Origin: Deltaproteobacteria bacterium IMCC39146
GTDB taxonomy: Bacteria; Desulfobacterota; Desulfuromonadia; Desulfuromonadales; BM103
Assembly: GCA_030005635.1 (NCBI GenBank)
Contig: JARUHP010000001.1
Span: 124,001 to 188,000, forward strand
DNA: 64,000 nucleotides
Direction of reading: 5' to 3'
A model generated the notes under the pieces. It was not told the origin of the DNA. It saw only the letters and a program-made list of their open reading frames with translations, and searched no databases. Every line of letters begins with the position of its first letter. The first letter of the stretch is position 1. Positions 57,552 to 64,000 of this stretch are shown piece by piece. The translations under genes and the position numbers were made by a program.

Positions 57552-58904
57552 CTAATTGGTCAGTTCTTTCTTTAAATTCTCTATAGTACTTTTTAGTTGA
57601 AAATCTTCTTCCATCAGCTTATCAATTTTACGGATGGCATGAATAATTGTCGAATGATCTTTGCCGCCAAAACGATCCCCGATCTCCGGATAAGAGGATG
57701 AGGTTAATTGACGTGAAATGTACATGGCAATCTGTCTTGGCAAAACTACAGCCTTAAGCCTCTTTGCAGATTTTATATCTGAGACCTTTATATTAAAATG
57801 AAGGCTGACTTTTTTAAGTATCTCTTCCACAGTAAGTTCACGGTTTCTTTCTATTAGAATATCCTTGAGTACATCACGAGCCATTTCCAGAGATACCGGA
57901 ACAGATGTCAAGCTTGCATAGGCACCAATCCTTATTAGGTAACCTTCTAACTCCCGGACGTTGTTACAGATCGAATTGGCCAGAAATACAGCCACATCTT
58001 CAGGTAAATTTATACTGTTCTGTTCAGCTTTCATCTTCAAAATAGCCAATTTTGTTTCTACATCGGGGGCTTGAATATCAGCTATAAGACCCCACTCAAA
58101 ACGTGATCTCAAGCGTTCTTCAAGACCTGGAATTTCTTTTGGAAATTTATCTGAGGTCACAATGATCTGTTTGTGAGATTCATAAAGAGCATTGAAAGTA
58201 TGAAAAAACTCTTCCTGGGTACGTTCTTTTCCAGCAAGAAACTGGATATCATCAATCAGGAGAACATCCATGGAGCGAAACTTATTTCTAAACTCATCCA
58301 TACGGTTGTAGCGTAGTGAGTTAATAAGTTCGTTCATGAATTTTTCGGACGTGTAATAGCAGATCCGCATCTGGGGAGATTTTTTTAGAATAGCATTGCC
58401 AATTGCATTCACCAGATGTGTTTTACCGAGACCGACTCCACCATAAATAAATAAGGGGTTGTAGGTCGTTGCCGGGTTATTAGCGACTGCCATGGCTGCA
58501 GCATAAGCAAACTGATTAGAAGAGCCTGCAACAAATTCATCAAACGTATATTTTCTGTTAAGATTAAGGTCTGACGAATGGGTTTTATTGACGATGTTTT
58601 TATTGGCTGCTACAGGTACAGGTTTATCAACGATTGGAGTTGTTTTTGGGAATTCCACGATGGCTTGATTTGAAACATCAAAATTTAACCTGTAACTAAC
58701 AGCTGAAAGGTCCGAGAGGTTTTTCTGAATAAGTTTACTGTAATTTTCTTTTACCCAGTCCAGGACAAACCGGTTTGGGACCTCCAGATAAACCATATCC
58801 TGCTCGATCTTGACGAGCTTTAAAGGTTTTATCCAGGTAGAAAAGTGTTGCGGACTGAGATTCAGTTCCAGATGTGCGAGGGTATCATCCCAGAGTTTAC
58901 TCAT
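57552..58904 (-). CDS. dnaA: Chromosomal replication initiator protein DnaA
   Basis: AAA+ initiator that binds DnaA boxes and opens oriC. The 450-aa protein has the N-terminal DnaB-interaction domain, Walker A in YGGVGLGKTHLVNAIGNAI, Walker B MDVLLIDDIQFLAGK, and the C-terminal DNA-binding signature GDRFGGKDHSTIIHAIRKID. DnaA-box-like sites lie both upstream (58905-59212) and downstream (57300-57551), which also suggests autoregulation. Confidence 0.98.
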   Translation of the reverse strand: MSKLWDDTLAHLELNLSPQHFSTWIKPLKLVKIEQDMVYLEVPNRFVLDWVKENYSKLIQKNLSDLSAVSYRLNFDVSNQAIVEFPKTTPIVDKPVPVAANKNIVNKTHSSDLNLNRKYTFDEFVAGSSNQFAYAAAMAVANNPATTYNPLFIYGGVGLGKTHLVNAIGNAILKKSPQMRICYYTSEKFMNELINSLRYNRMDEFRNKFRSMDVLLIDDIQFLAGKERTQEEFFHTFNALYESHKQIIVTSDKFPKEIPGLEERLRSRFEWGLIADIQAPDVETKLAILKMKAEQNSINLPEDVAVFLANSICNNVRELEGYLIRIGAYASLTSVPVSLEMARDVLKDILIERNRELTVEEILKKVSLHFNIKVSDIKSAKRLKAVVLPRQIAMYISRQLTSSSYPEIGDRFGGKDHSTIIHAIRKIDKLMEEDFQLKSTIENLKKELTN

Positions 58905-59212
58905 ACCGGTATCTTATTCAACTCAAGCCTTCAGGAAAAAGACTTTGAAAACAGCTTATCCACAAACTTTTAAACAACCGTGGATAACTCAAAAAGAACC
59001 TGATTACAAAGGTTTAGGTGTTTTTAAAAAGGTGTAAAACTTGACAGCAAAGATTATCAGATGGTTTTTTTTATTGCAAGGGAAAACTGTTTGTCCAGTA
59101 AAGAGTTAACAGGTAGAAAACCTTTTCTTTCTTGACTTTACTTTTCAGGCATGCTTAAAAGTTCCTTTTATAAAAATCACATCTTGACGATATTCGAGGA
59201 GATTAAAAAGTC
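58905..59212. other. dnaA-rpmH divergent intergenic region with DnaA boxes
   Basis: A 308-bp gap between divergent genes. It holds a perfect DnaA box TTATCCACA (58956-58964) and an inverted near-box CGTGGATAA (58979-58987), 14 bp apart. Reading right, TTGACT (59132-59137), 17 bp and TTAAAA (59155-59160) form a plausible rpmH promoter. AT-rich runs are present. It may be part of oriC or a dnaA operator. Confidence 0.6.
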
Positions 59213-59362
59213 ATGAAGCGTACTTACCAACCCAGTAAAGTCAGTCGTAAACGTACTCACGGTTTTCGTAAGCGCATGCGTTCGAGCGCTGGCGCTAATG
59301 TTATTAAGCGTCGTCGTGCTAGGGGCCGTAAAAATTTGGCCGCAACCATCCCGACTAAGTAG
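59213..59362 (+). CDS. rpmH: Ribosomal protein L34
   Basis: Small basic protein of the large ribosomal subunit. The 49-aa frame starts [20 protein letters not shown] and ends AATIPTK, with the family motif [26 protein letters not shown] lies about 10 nt upstream of the ATG. It opens the conserved rpmH-rnpA-yidD-yidC-jag-mnmE run. Confidence 0.97.
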   Translation: MKRTYQPSKVSRKRTHGFRKRMRSSAGANVIKRRRARGRKNLAATIPTK

Positions 59363-59377
59363 TTTAAAAGTTAGCGG

Positions 59378-59734
59378 GTGAAAAGTGAACATACGCTCGA
59401 TAAGTTTCGCCGTATGTTACGTTCAAGTGACTATGAACGTAGTAGGCGAGAGGGACGACGTTATAACGCAACCCATTTTGTTGTGATTGTAAACCCGGGC
59501 GGATCCTATTCTCGCCTGGGCTTAACTGTTAGCCGCAAGGTTGGTAACGCAGTTTGTCGAAACCAACTCAAACGCTGGATGCGGGAGTTGTTTAGACACA
59601 ATTATAAGATGTTCGGTCAGATCGTGGATATATCGATTATAGCCAAGCGCAACGCCGGAGATCTGACTCACCCGCAACTTGACAGGGAACTTTTAACAGT
59701 ATTTGCCCGCGTGGAGACCGAAGAACATGTTTAA
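59378..59734 (+). CDS. rnpA: Ribonuclease P protein component
   Basis: Protein subunit of RNase P, which matures tRNA 5' ends together with the catalytic RNA. The 118-aa protein starts with GTG (59378) and contains the signature RLGLTVSRKVGNAVCRNQLKRW with RELFRHNY after it. Gln-Leu stands where most members have Arg-Ile in RNRIKR. It starts 15 bp after rpmH and overlaps yidD by 8 bp. Confidence 0.96.
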   Translation: MKSEHTLDKFRRMLRSSDYERSRREGRRYNATHFVVIVNPGGSYSRLGLTVSRKVGNAVCRNQLKRWMRELFRHNYKMFGQIVDISIIAKRNAGDLTHPQLDRELLTVFARVETEEHV

Positions 59735-59939
59735 ACGGTTAGCCATAGCGGGCATTAGCTTTTATAGAACCTTTCTATCTCCGCTAAAGCCTCCAACCTG
59801 TCGTTTTTACCCTTCCTGCTCCATGTACACTCTGGATGCTGTTAACAGGTATGGTGCCCTGAGCGGTTTATGGTTGGGTTTGAAGCGTCTTACCCGTTGT
59901 CATCCCTGGCACCCAGGTGGATATGATCCACTTGATTAA
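59727..59939 (+). CDS. yidD: Membrane protein insertion efficiency factor YidD
   Basis: Small membrane-associated protein that aids insertion of membrane proteins through YidC. The 70-aa frame from ATG 59727 starts MFKRLAIAGISFYRTFLSPL and carries the family cysteines in PTCRFYPSCSMYT and LTRCHPWHPGGYDP. The ATG overlaps the rnpA stop by 8 bp, which supports this start over the upstream GTG at 59703. Confidence 0.95.
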   Translation: MFKRLAIAGISFYRTFLSPLKPPTCRFYPSCSMYTLDAVNRYGALSGLWLGLKRLTRCHPWHPGGYDPLD

Positions 59940-59971
59940 GTAGTTGTAAATACAGGAGTTTTTCTTTCGTT

Positions 59972-61609
59972 ATGAATACAGCTGAAAATAAAAACCTGGT
60001 TCTCGCAATGGTCCTCATGCTCGCCGTCTGGTTAGGGTTTTCTTTTTTCTTCCCACCCCAGAAAGAACAACAGCCAGAAAGTGTTCAATCAACTCCTGTT
60101 GTTGCTTCCCAGGCACAAGAAGAGACCGTTGTTACTGAAAAGGTTGCTGAAGTTGAGACCTTACCTGTTACTGGCGAGACCCCTGTTTCAATGGCTGTGC
60201 AGACATCTACCCCTGCTCGTGAGATAACCGTCGAAACAGACAAATACCAGGCGATCTTCACAACTGAGGGTGCACGGCTGATTTCTTTCAAGTTGAAAGA
60301 TTACATGGAGACCGCTGCAAAGGACTCTACTCCTGTGCAGATGTATGAAACGGGTCCGTTACGTTATTCAACCTTGCGTACCACCGGTGCCGAAGGTTTC
60401 GGTTTAAGTGAAAACGCTCGCTTTGAAACTACATCAGCTTCAGTTGTTAACGTAAACAACCAGGATCATTTAGAAATTTCATTCAAGCATATTGCAGCCA
60501 ACGGCATGCAGTATGTTAAATCTTTCAAGGTGCGTGGTGATGAGTATGTTATCGACATGGCTCTTGAACTCAGCAACGCAAGTCAAACACCGCTACGTGG
60601 TACCGTTAACCTTGCTATGGTTCAGCGCTGGGATGAGTCTCTTGATGATGACAGTTACTCCTTTTCAGGTCCTGCTACATTGGTTAAAGATGACATAGAT
60701 GAGGTTGATGTTGACGATCTGAAAGAAGGGGCCGTTTCTTACGGCAGAGATATTACCTGGACCTCTTTTCAGACTAAGTATTTCCTCTCTGTCGTCGTTC
60801 CTGGTGACAATACAGTTGAGCGGGTTCAGTTACAACGTAAGGGTGATGCTATAGAGAACGTCCTTGAGTCGTCTTACTTTACCCTACAGGCTGGCGAGAA
60901 ACGTACGCTGGATTACTTTGTTTTTATCGGTCCAAAGGAACCGGCGCAACTTACAGCTGCAGGCCATCAACTTGAAAAAATAGTCAGCTTCGGGTTCTTT
61001 AATCTTCTGGCCCAACCCCTCTTTTTAGTCCTGACCTTCTTTTATGGTTTTTTGCAGAATTACGGCATTGCCATTATTCTTCTAACTGCCGTGATCAAGA
61101 TCATTTTCTGGCCATTGACTCACAAGAGTTACTCATCGATGAAGTCGATGCAGAAGTTGCAGCCGGAAATGGCGAAGCTGCGCGAGAAGTTCAAGAATGA
61201 CAAAGAACGGTTGAACAAAGAAATGATGCAACTGTACAAGACCCATAGTGTTAATCCTTTGGGTGGTTGTTTACCGATGATTGTGCAGATTCCGGTATTC
61301 TTTGCTCTTTATCAGGTTTTACTCAATTCTATCGCGTTACGGCATGCTCCTTTCGCTTTCTGGTTGACAGATCTAGCGGCCAAAGACCCTTACTACATCA
61401 CACCTGTTCTTATGGGTGCCAGTATGTTTGTGCAGCAGAAAATGACGCCGACTACGGCTGATCCTATGCAGGCCAAAATCTTTATGATGATGCCGATCGT
61501 GTTCACTTTTATGTTTCTGAACTTCCCATCGGGACTGGTTATTTACTGGTTGGTTAACAACCTTTTGACCATATTGCAGCAGTATTTTATTCACCGTAAG
61601 GCCACCTGA
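59972..61609 (+). CDS. yidC: Membrane protein insertase YidC
   Basis: Inserts membrane proteins alone or with SecYEG. The 545-aa protein is the Gram-negative type: TM1 near residues 10-27 (LAMVLMLAVWLGFSFFF), a large periplasmic beta-domain (about 85-330) and the conserved C-terminal five-TM region (LTAVIKIIFWPLTHKSYSSM, GGCLPMIVQIPVFFALYQVL, and LVIYWLVNNLLTILQQYFI near the end). It starts 32 bp after yidD. Confidence 0.97.
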   Translation: MNTAENKNLVLAMVLMLAVWLGFSFFFPPQKEQQPESVQSTPVVASQAQEETVVTEKVAEVETLPVTGETPVSMAVQTSTPAREITVETDKYQAIFTTEGARLISFKLKDYMETAAKDSTPVQMYETGPLRYSTLRTTGAEGFGLSENARFETTSASVVNVNNQDHLEISFKHIAANGMQYVKSFKVRGDEYVIDMALELSNASQTPLRGTVNLAMVQRWDESLDDDSYSFSGPATLVKDDIDEVDVDDLKEGAVSYGRDITWTSFQTKYFLSVVVPGDNTVERVQLQRKGDAIENVLESSYFTLQAGEKRTLDYFVFIGPKEPAQLTAAGHQLEKIVSFGFFNLLAQPLFLVLTFFYGFLQNYGIAIILLTAVIKIIFWPLTHKSYSSMKSMQKLQPEMAKLREKFKNDKERLNKEMMQLYKTHSVNPLGGCLPMIVQIPVFFALYQVLLNSIALRHAPFAFWLTDLAAKDPYYITPVLMGASMFVQQKMTPTTADPMQAKIFMMMPIVFTFMFLNFPSGLVIYWLVNNLLTILQQYFIHRKAT

Positions 61610-61618
61610 TTTCTATTT

Positions 61619-62254
61619 ATGAAGCTTGATCAACTACACCTTGAAGTCACAGCTAACAACCTTGATACTGCCGTTGAAAACGCCCTGTCGCAGTTAAAGT
61701 GTACTCGGGCCGAGGCGGATGTAGAGGTCTTGCAGGCTGCTTCTCCCGGTTTTTTGGGTCTGTTTGGTAAGCGTCAGGCCAGGGTCAGGGTCAAGCTTCA
61801 TGACCGTGGCGCCATAGCTCGTCAGTTTACACAAGGCTTGCTGCGCTTAAGTGGTTTGGACGTTGCGATAGAGGTAGTAACGTCCACAAACCTGATTCAA
61901 CTTCTTCTTTCTGCTGACGATTCCGGTCTGCTCATTGGTCGTCATGGCCAGATGCTTGATGCCATGCAGGGCCTGGTTGGTACAATGACGGACCGACAGA
62001 CTACGGATCGCACCCTCATTGTTTTGGATGTTGATGGCTACCGTGCTCGTCGACACGAGTTTCTAACCCGATTGGCAGACAAGCTGTCTCACAAAGTCCG
62101 TGAGACAGGCAAGTCTGCAAGCGCCCCTCCTTTAGCTTTAGGTGAACGTCGCATTCTGCACGAACGGTTTAAACAGGAAGCAGACCTCGAAGCTATCTCC
62201 AGAAACCATGAAGGTGATCGCAAAATCATTGTTCTGAAGCTCCGGGTGAACTGA
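61619..62254 (+). CDS. jag: Jag/KhpB family RNA-binding protein
   Basis: Cytoplasmic RNA-binding protein found beside yidC. The 211-aa protein has an N-terminal Jag_N domain (VEVLQAASPGFLGLFGKRQA), a KH domain (DDSGLLIGRHGQMLDAMQGL) and an R3H domain near the end (GERRILHERFKQEADLEAIS). Its stop overlaps the mnmE start by one base (TGATG). It is encoded directly after yidC, as in most bacteria. Confidence 0.93.
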   Translation: MKLDQLHLEVTANNLDTAVENALSQLKCTRAEADVEVLQAASPGFLGLFGKRQARVRVKLHDRGAIARQFTQGLLRLSGLDVAIEVVTSTNLIQLLLSADDSGLLIGRHGQMLDAMQGLVGTMTDRQTTDRTLIVLDVDGYRARRHEFLTRLADKLSHKVRETGKSASAPPLALGERRILHERFKQEADLEAISRNHEGDRKIIVLKLRVN

Positions 62255-63624
62255 TGTTGAGTTTGGATACCATTGTTGCTCCGGTGACGCCACCGGGAGA
62301 GGGTGGTGTTGGTATAGTGCGACTCTCCGGCCCCCAGTCTGTCACTTATCTCAAAAACGCTTTCCGCAGTAAAACCAAGCTTAAAGAGTTTCAATCTCAT
62401 CGGCTATATTATGGCCAGCTTTACAATGATGACGAGGTTCGTCTCGATGAGGTCCTCGCCGTTGTGATGCGTTCTCCCCGTTCCTATACCGGAGAGGATG
62501 TCGTTGAAGTGCACTGCCATGGCGGAATTCAGATAGTGCGAAGCGTCCTTGATCTGTTTCTGGCTGCTGGGGCAAGAATGGCCGCGCCCGGAGAGTTCAC
62601 CCAGCGAGCCTTTTTGAATGGCCGGCTCGACCTGTCCCAGGCCGAGGCGGTTGTCGACGTTATCAAGGCACGTTCAGAAAAGTCAAGTCAGGTGGCCCTG
62701 GATCAACTTGAAGGGCACCTGTCACGAAAAATCTACGCATACTCTGATCAACTTAAGTCAGCACTGGCTCTTCTGGAAGCACATATTGATTTTCCGGATG
62801 ACGAAGTTGGCTCTCTGGACCTCGCTTCTCTGGTTGAGCCAATTCGTGCTCAAGTAGATGAAATGGTTGCGCTTGCCAACAGCTTTGACGTGGGTCGCAT
62901 ATTACGGGAAGGTGTCAGCATCCTCATCCTCGGCCGTCCCAATGTTGGCAAGAGTTCCTTGATGAATGCTTTGCTCGGTGAGTCCAGGGCTATTGTCACC
63001 TCTGTAGCCGGAACAACACGTGACACTCTTGAGGAGTCGCTTGTTCTGGCCGGTTTCCCCGTTCGTCTTATAGATGCCGCCGGCGTAAGAGAAACAGATG
63101 ATCCGATCGAGAAGGAGGGTGTACGAAGGGCAAGTAGTAAGGCTCGCAGCGCAGACCTGATCCTTTTGGTTGTCGATGGCTCAACCCCCTTGAACACCGA
63201 GGATCGTCTGGCGATGTCCCACTGTCAGACAGATAAAACCATCGTTGTGGTTAACAAGGATGATCAACCGCAATGTATAGATTTCAGCCTGTTAGAAGAG
63301 TTTTCAGACAAGGTCTCAGTTTCAGCTAAACTGTTGGCAGGTCTTGATTTACTCTGTGCCGTTATTGCTGAACGACTTGGGCAGGATAGTTTGTCTGCAG
63401 CGGGTGAGGGCCTTGTCGTCACAGAAAAACGACACAAGGATGCCCTACTTAGAGCGATAACTTCACTCAACACATTCTTTGAGGGTGTCCACTTGTCGGC
63501 ACCTTACGAGTGCCTGGCGATGGATTTACGTGAAGGTTTGAATTCTCTGGGGTTGATTACCGGTGAAACAACCCCAGACGAAATTCTGGATCAGATTTTC
63601 AGTCGTTTTTGTATAGGCAAGTAA
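62254..63624 (+). CDS. mnmE: tRNA modification GTPase MnmE
   Basis: With MnmG it installs the (carboxymethyl)aminomethyl group at U34 of certain tRNAs. The 456-aa protein has the folate-binding N-terminal domain (LDTIVAPVTPPGEGGVGIVR), the helical domain, a G domain with GRPNVGKSSLMNALLG, AGTTRDTLEE, DAAG and NKDD motifs, and the terminal C-x-G-K (CIGK). It is followed after 81 bp by mnmG with two parS sites between them. Confidence 0.97.
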   Translation: MLSLDTIVAPVTPPGEGGVGIVRLSGPQSVTYLKNAFRSKTKLKEFQSHRLYYGQLYNDDEVRLDEVLAVVMRSPRSYTGEDVVEVHCHGGIQIVRSVLDLFLAAGARMAAPGEFTQRAFLNGRLDLSQAEAVVDVIKARSEKSSQVALDQLEGHLSRKIYAYSDQLKSALALLEAHIDFPDDEVGSLDLASLVEPIRAQVDEMVALANSFDVGRILREGVSILILGRPNVGKSSLMNALLGESRAIVTSVAGTTRDTLEESLVLAGFPVRLIDAAGVRETDDPIEKEGVRRASSKARSADLILLVVDGSTPLNTEDRLAMSHCQTDKTIVVVNKDDQPQCIDFSLLEEFSDKVSVSAKLLAGLDLLCAVIAERLGQDSLSAAGEGLVVTEKRHKDALLRAITSLNTFFEGVHLSAPYECLAMDLREGLNSLGLITGETTPDEILDQIFSRFCIGK

Positions 63625-63626
63625 TT

Positions 63627-63642
63627 TGTTCCACGTGGAACT
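63627..63642. other. parS site 1
   Basis: TGTTCCACGTGGAACT differs at the last base from the palindromic parS TGTTCCACGTGGAACA. parS is the ParB-binding centromere site and is normally placed near oriC. Confidence 0.85.
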
Positions 63643-63661
63643 TCTGGTGAGAATGCCGGAA

Positions 63662-63677
63662 TGTTTCACGTGGAACG
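63662..63677. other. parS site 2
   Basis: TGTTTCACGTGGAACG matches the parS core (TTTCACGTGGAAC), 35 bp from site 1. parA and parB are expected further right, beyond the window. Confidence 0.82.
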
Positions 63678-63705
63678 TTTATCTGGATTTAAAAGCGTGA
63701 GTAAT

Positions 63706-64000
63706 ATGGGTAAAAAGTACGATGTGATCGTTGTTGGCGCGGGTCATGCGGGTTGTGAGGCTGCATTGGCGGTGGCACGTATGGGTTGCCGGGCATTACT
63801 GTTAACGCTTAACCTGGACGCTGTAGCGCAAATGTCATGCAACCCAGCAATTGGTGGGTTGGCCAAGGGTCACTTGGTGCGCGAAATTGATGCGCTTGGT
63901 GGTGAGATGGCCCGGAATATCGATGCAACAGGGATTCAGTTTCGTCTGCTTAATACCAAGAAGGGGCCTGCAGTTAGAGCTTCCAGGGCACAGGCTGACC
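63706..64000 (+). CDS. mnmG: tRNA uridine 5-carboxymethylaminomethyl modification enzyme MnmG (N-terminal part)
   Basis: FAD-dependent partner of MnmE. About 98 codons are visible: [20 protein letters not shown] is the FAD Rossmann motif, and [20 protein letters not shown] and [20 protein letters not shown] follow. The start is taken as ATG 63706; an in-frame GTG at 63697 is also possible. The gene runs off the right edge. Confidence 0.95.
   Translation, partial: MGKKYDVIVVGAGHAGCEAALAVARMGCRALLLTLNLDAVAQMSCNPAIGGLAKGHLVREIDALGGEMARNIDATGIQFRLLNTKKGPAVRASRAQAD

Overview
The window reads as a chromosomal segment spanning the replication-origin neighbourhood of an anaerobic, metal- or sulfur-respiring Desulfuromonadales-type bacterium (Geobacter/Desulfuromonas/Pelobacter relatives). 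That placement is inferred from gene content: a decaheme cytochrome/outer-membrane-barrel conduit pair, a fused NuoB-C-D subunit, an archaeal-type three-gene glutamate synthase with ferredoxin domains, and the order mnmE-jag-yidC-yidD-rnpA-rpmH / dnaA-dnaN-recF-gyrB-gyrA. No rRNA, tRNA or CRISPR array was seen.

Layout. 1-6111 (minus): Complex I genes nuoA-nuoBCD-nuoE-nuoF-nuoG (nuoG runs off the left edge). 6224-11169: rnhA, a KaiC-like/PPDK-N protein and gdhA. 11527-19105: a YeiH transporter, an IS3 transposase remnant, and an RND efflux operon (tetR-MFP-RND-tolC) whose tetR is frameshifted near its start. 19233-21321: prmA-rsmE-zinc-ribbon operon. 21573-26194 (plus): ppsR, a two-component system and a DegP protease. 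26419-29867 (minus): a decaheme lipoprotein and an MtrB/PioB-like barrel, with a divergent LysR regulator. 31127-33639: carbonic anhydrase, a J-domain protein, a 56-aa protein and ilvE. 33975-39127 (plus): the glutamate synthase operon behind a sigma-54-like promoter. 39704-43875 (minus): glyoxylate-shunt genes aceB-aceA. 44365-50119: an ABC-F protein, nth, a degenerate EEP protein, a periplasmic cyclophilin, gpsA and a TPR membrane protein. 50046-64000: the replication-origin cluster, with DnaA-box-like sites on both sides of dnaA and two parS sites beside mnmG.

How it works together. Complex I, the glyoxylate shunt, glutamate dehydrogenase and glutamate synthase form the carbon/nitrogen/energy core. 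The decaheme cytochrome and barrel would carry electrons across the outer membrane. The right end is replication, segregation and membrane-insertion housekeeping.

The most notable observation is that the MtrB/PioB-like barrel gene is read through an in-frame TGA. A hairpin with the geometry of a bacterial SECIS element follows the TGA at the right distance, so the barrel may be a selenoprotein. A recent nonsense mutation is the main alternative. Other points worth checking are the tetR frameshift, the KaiC-PPDK hybrid, short repeat words in operon spacers, a substituted catalytic core in the EEP protein, and several well-formed palindromic operators.
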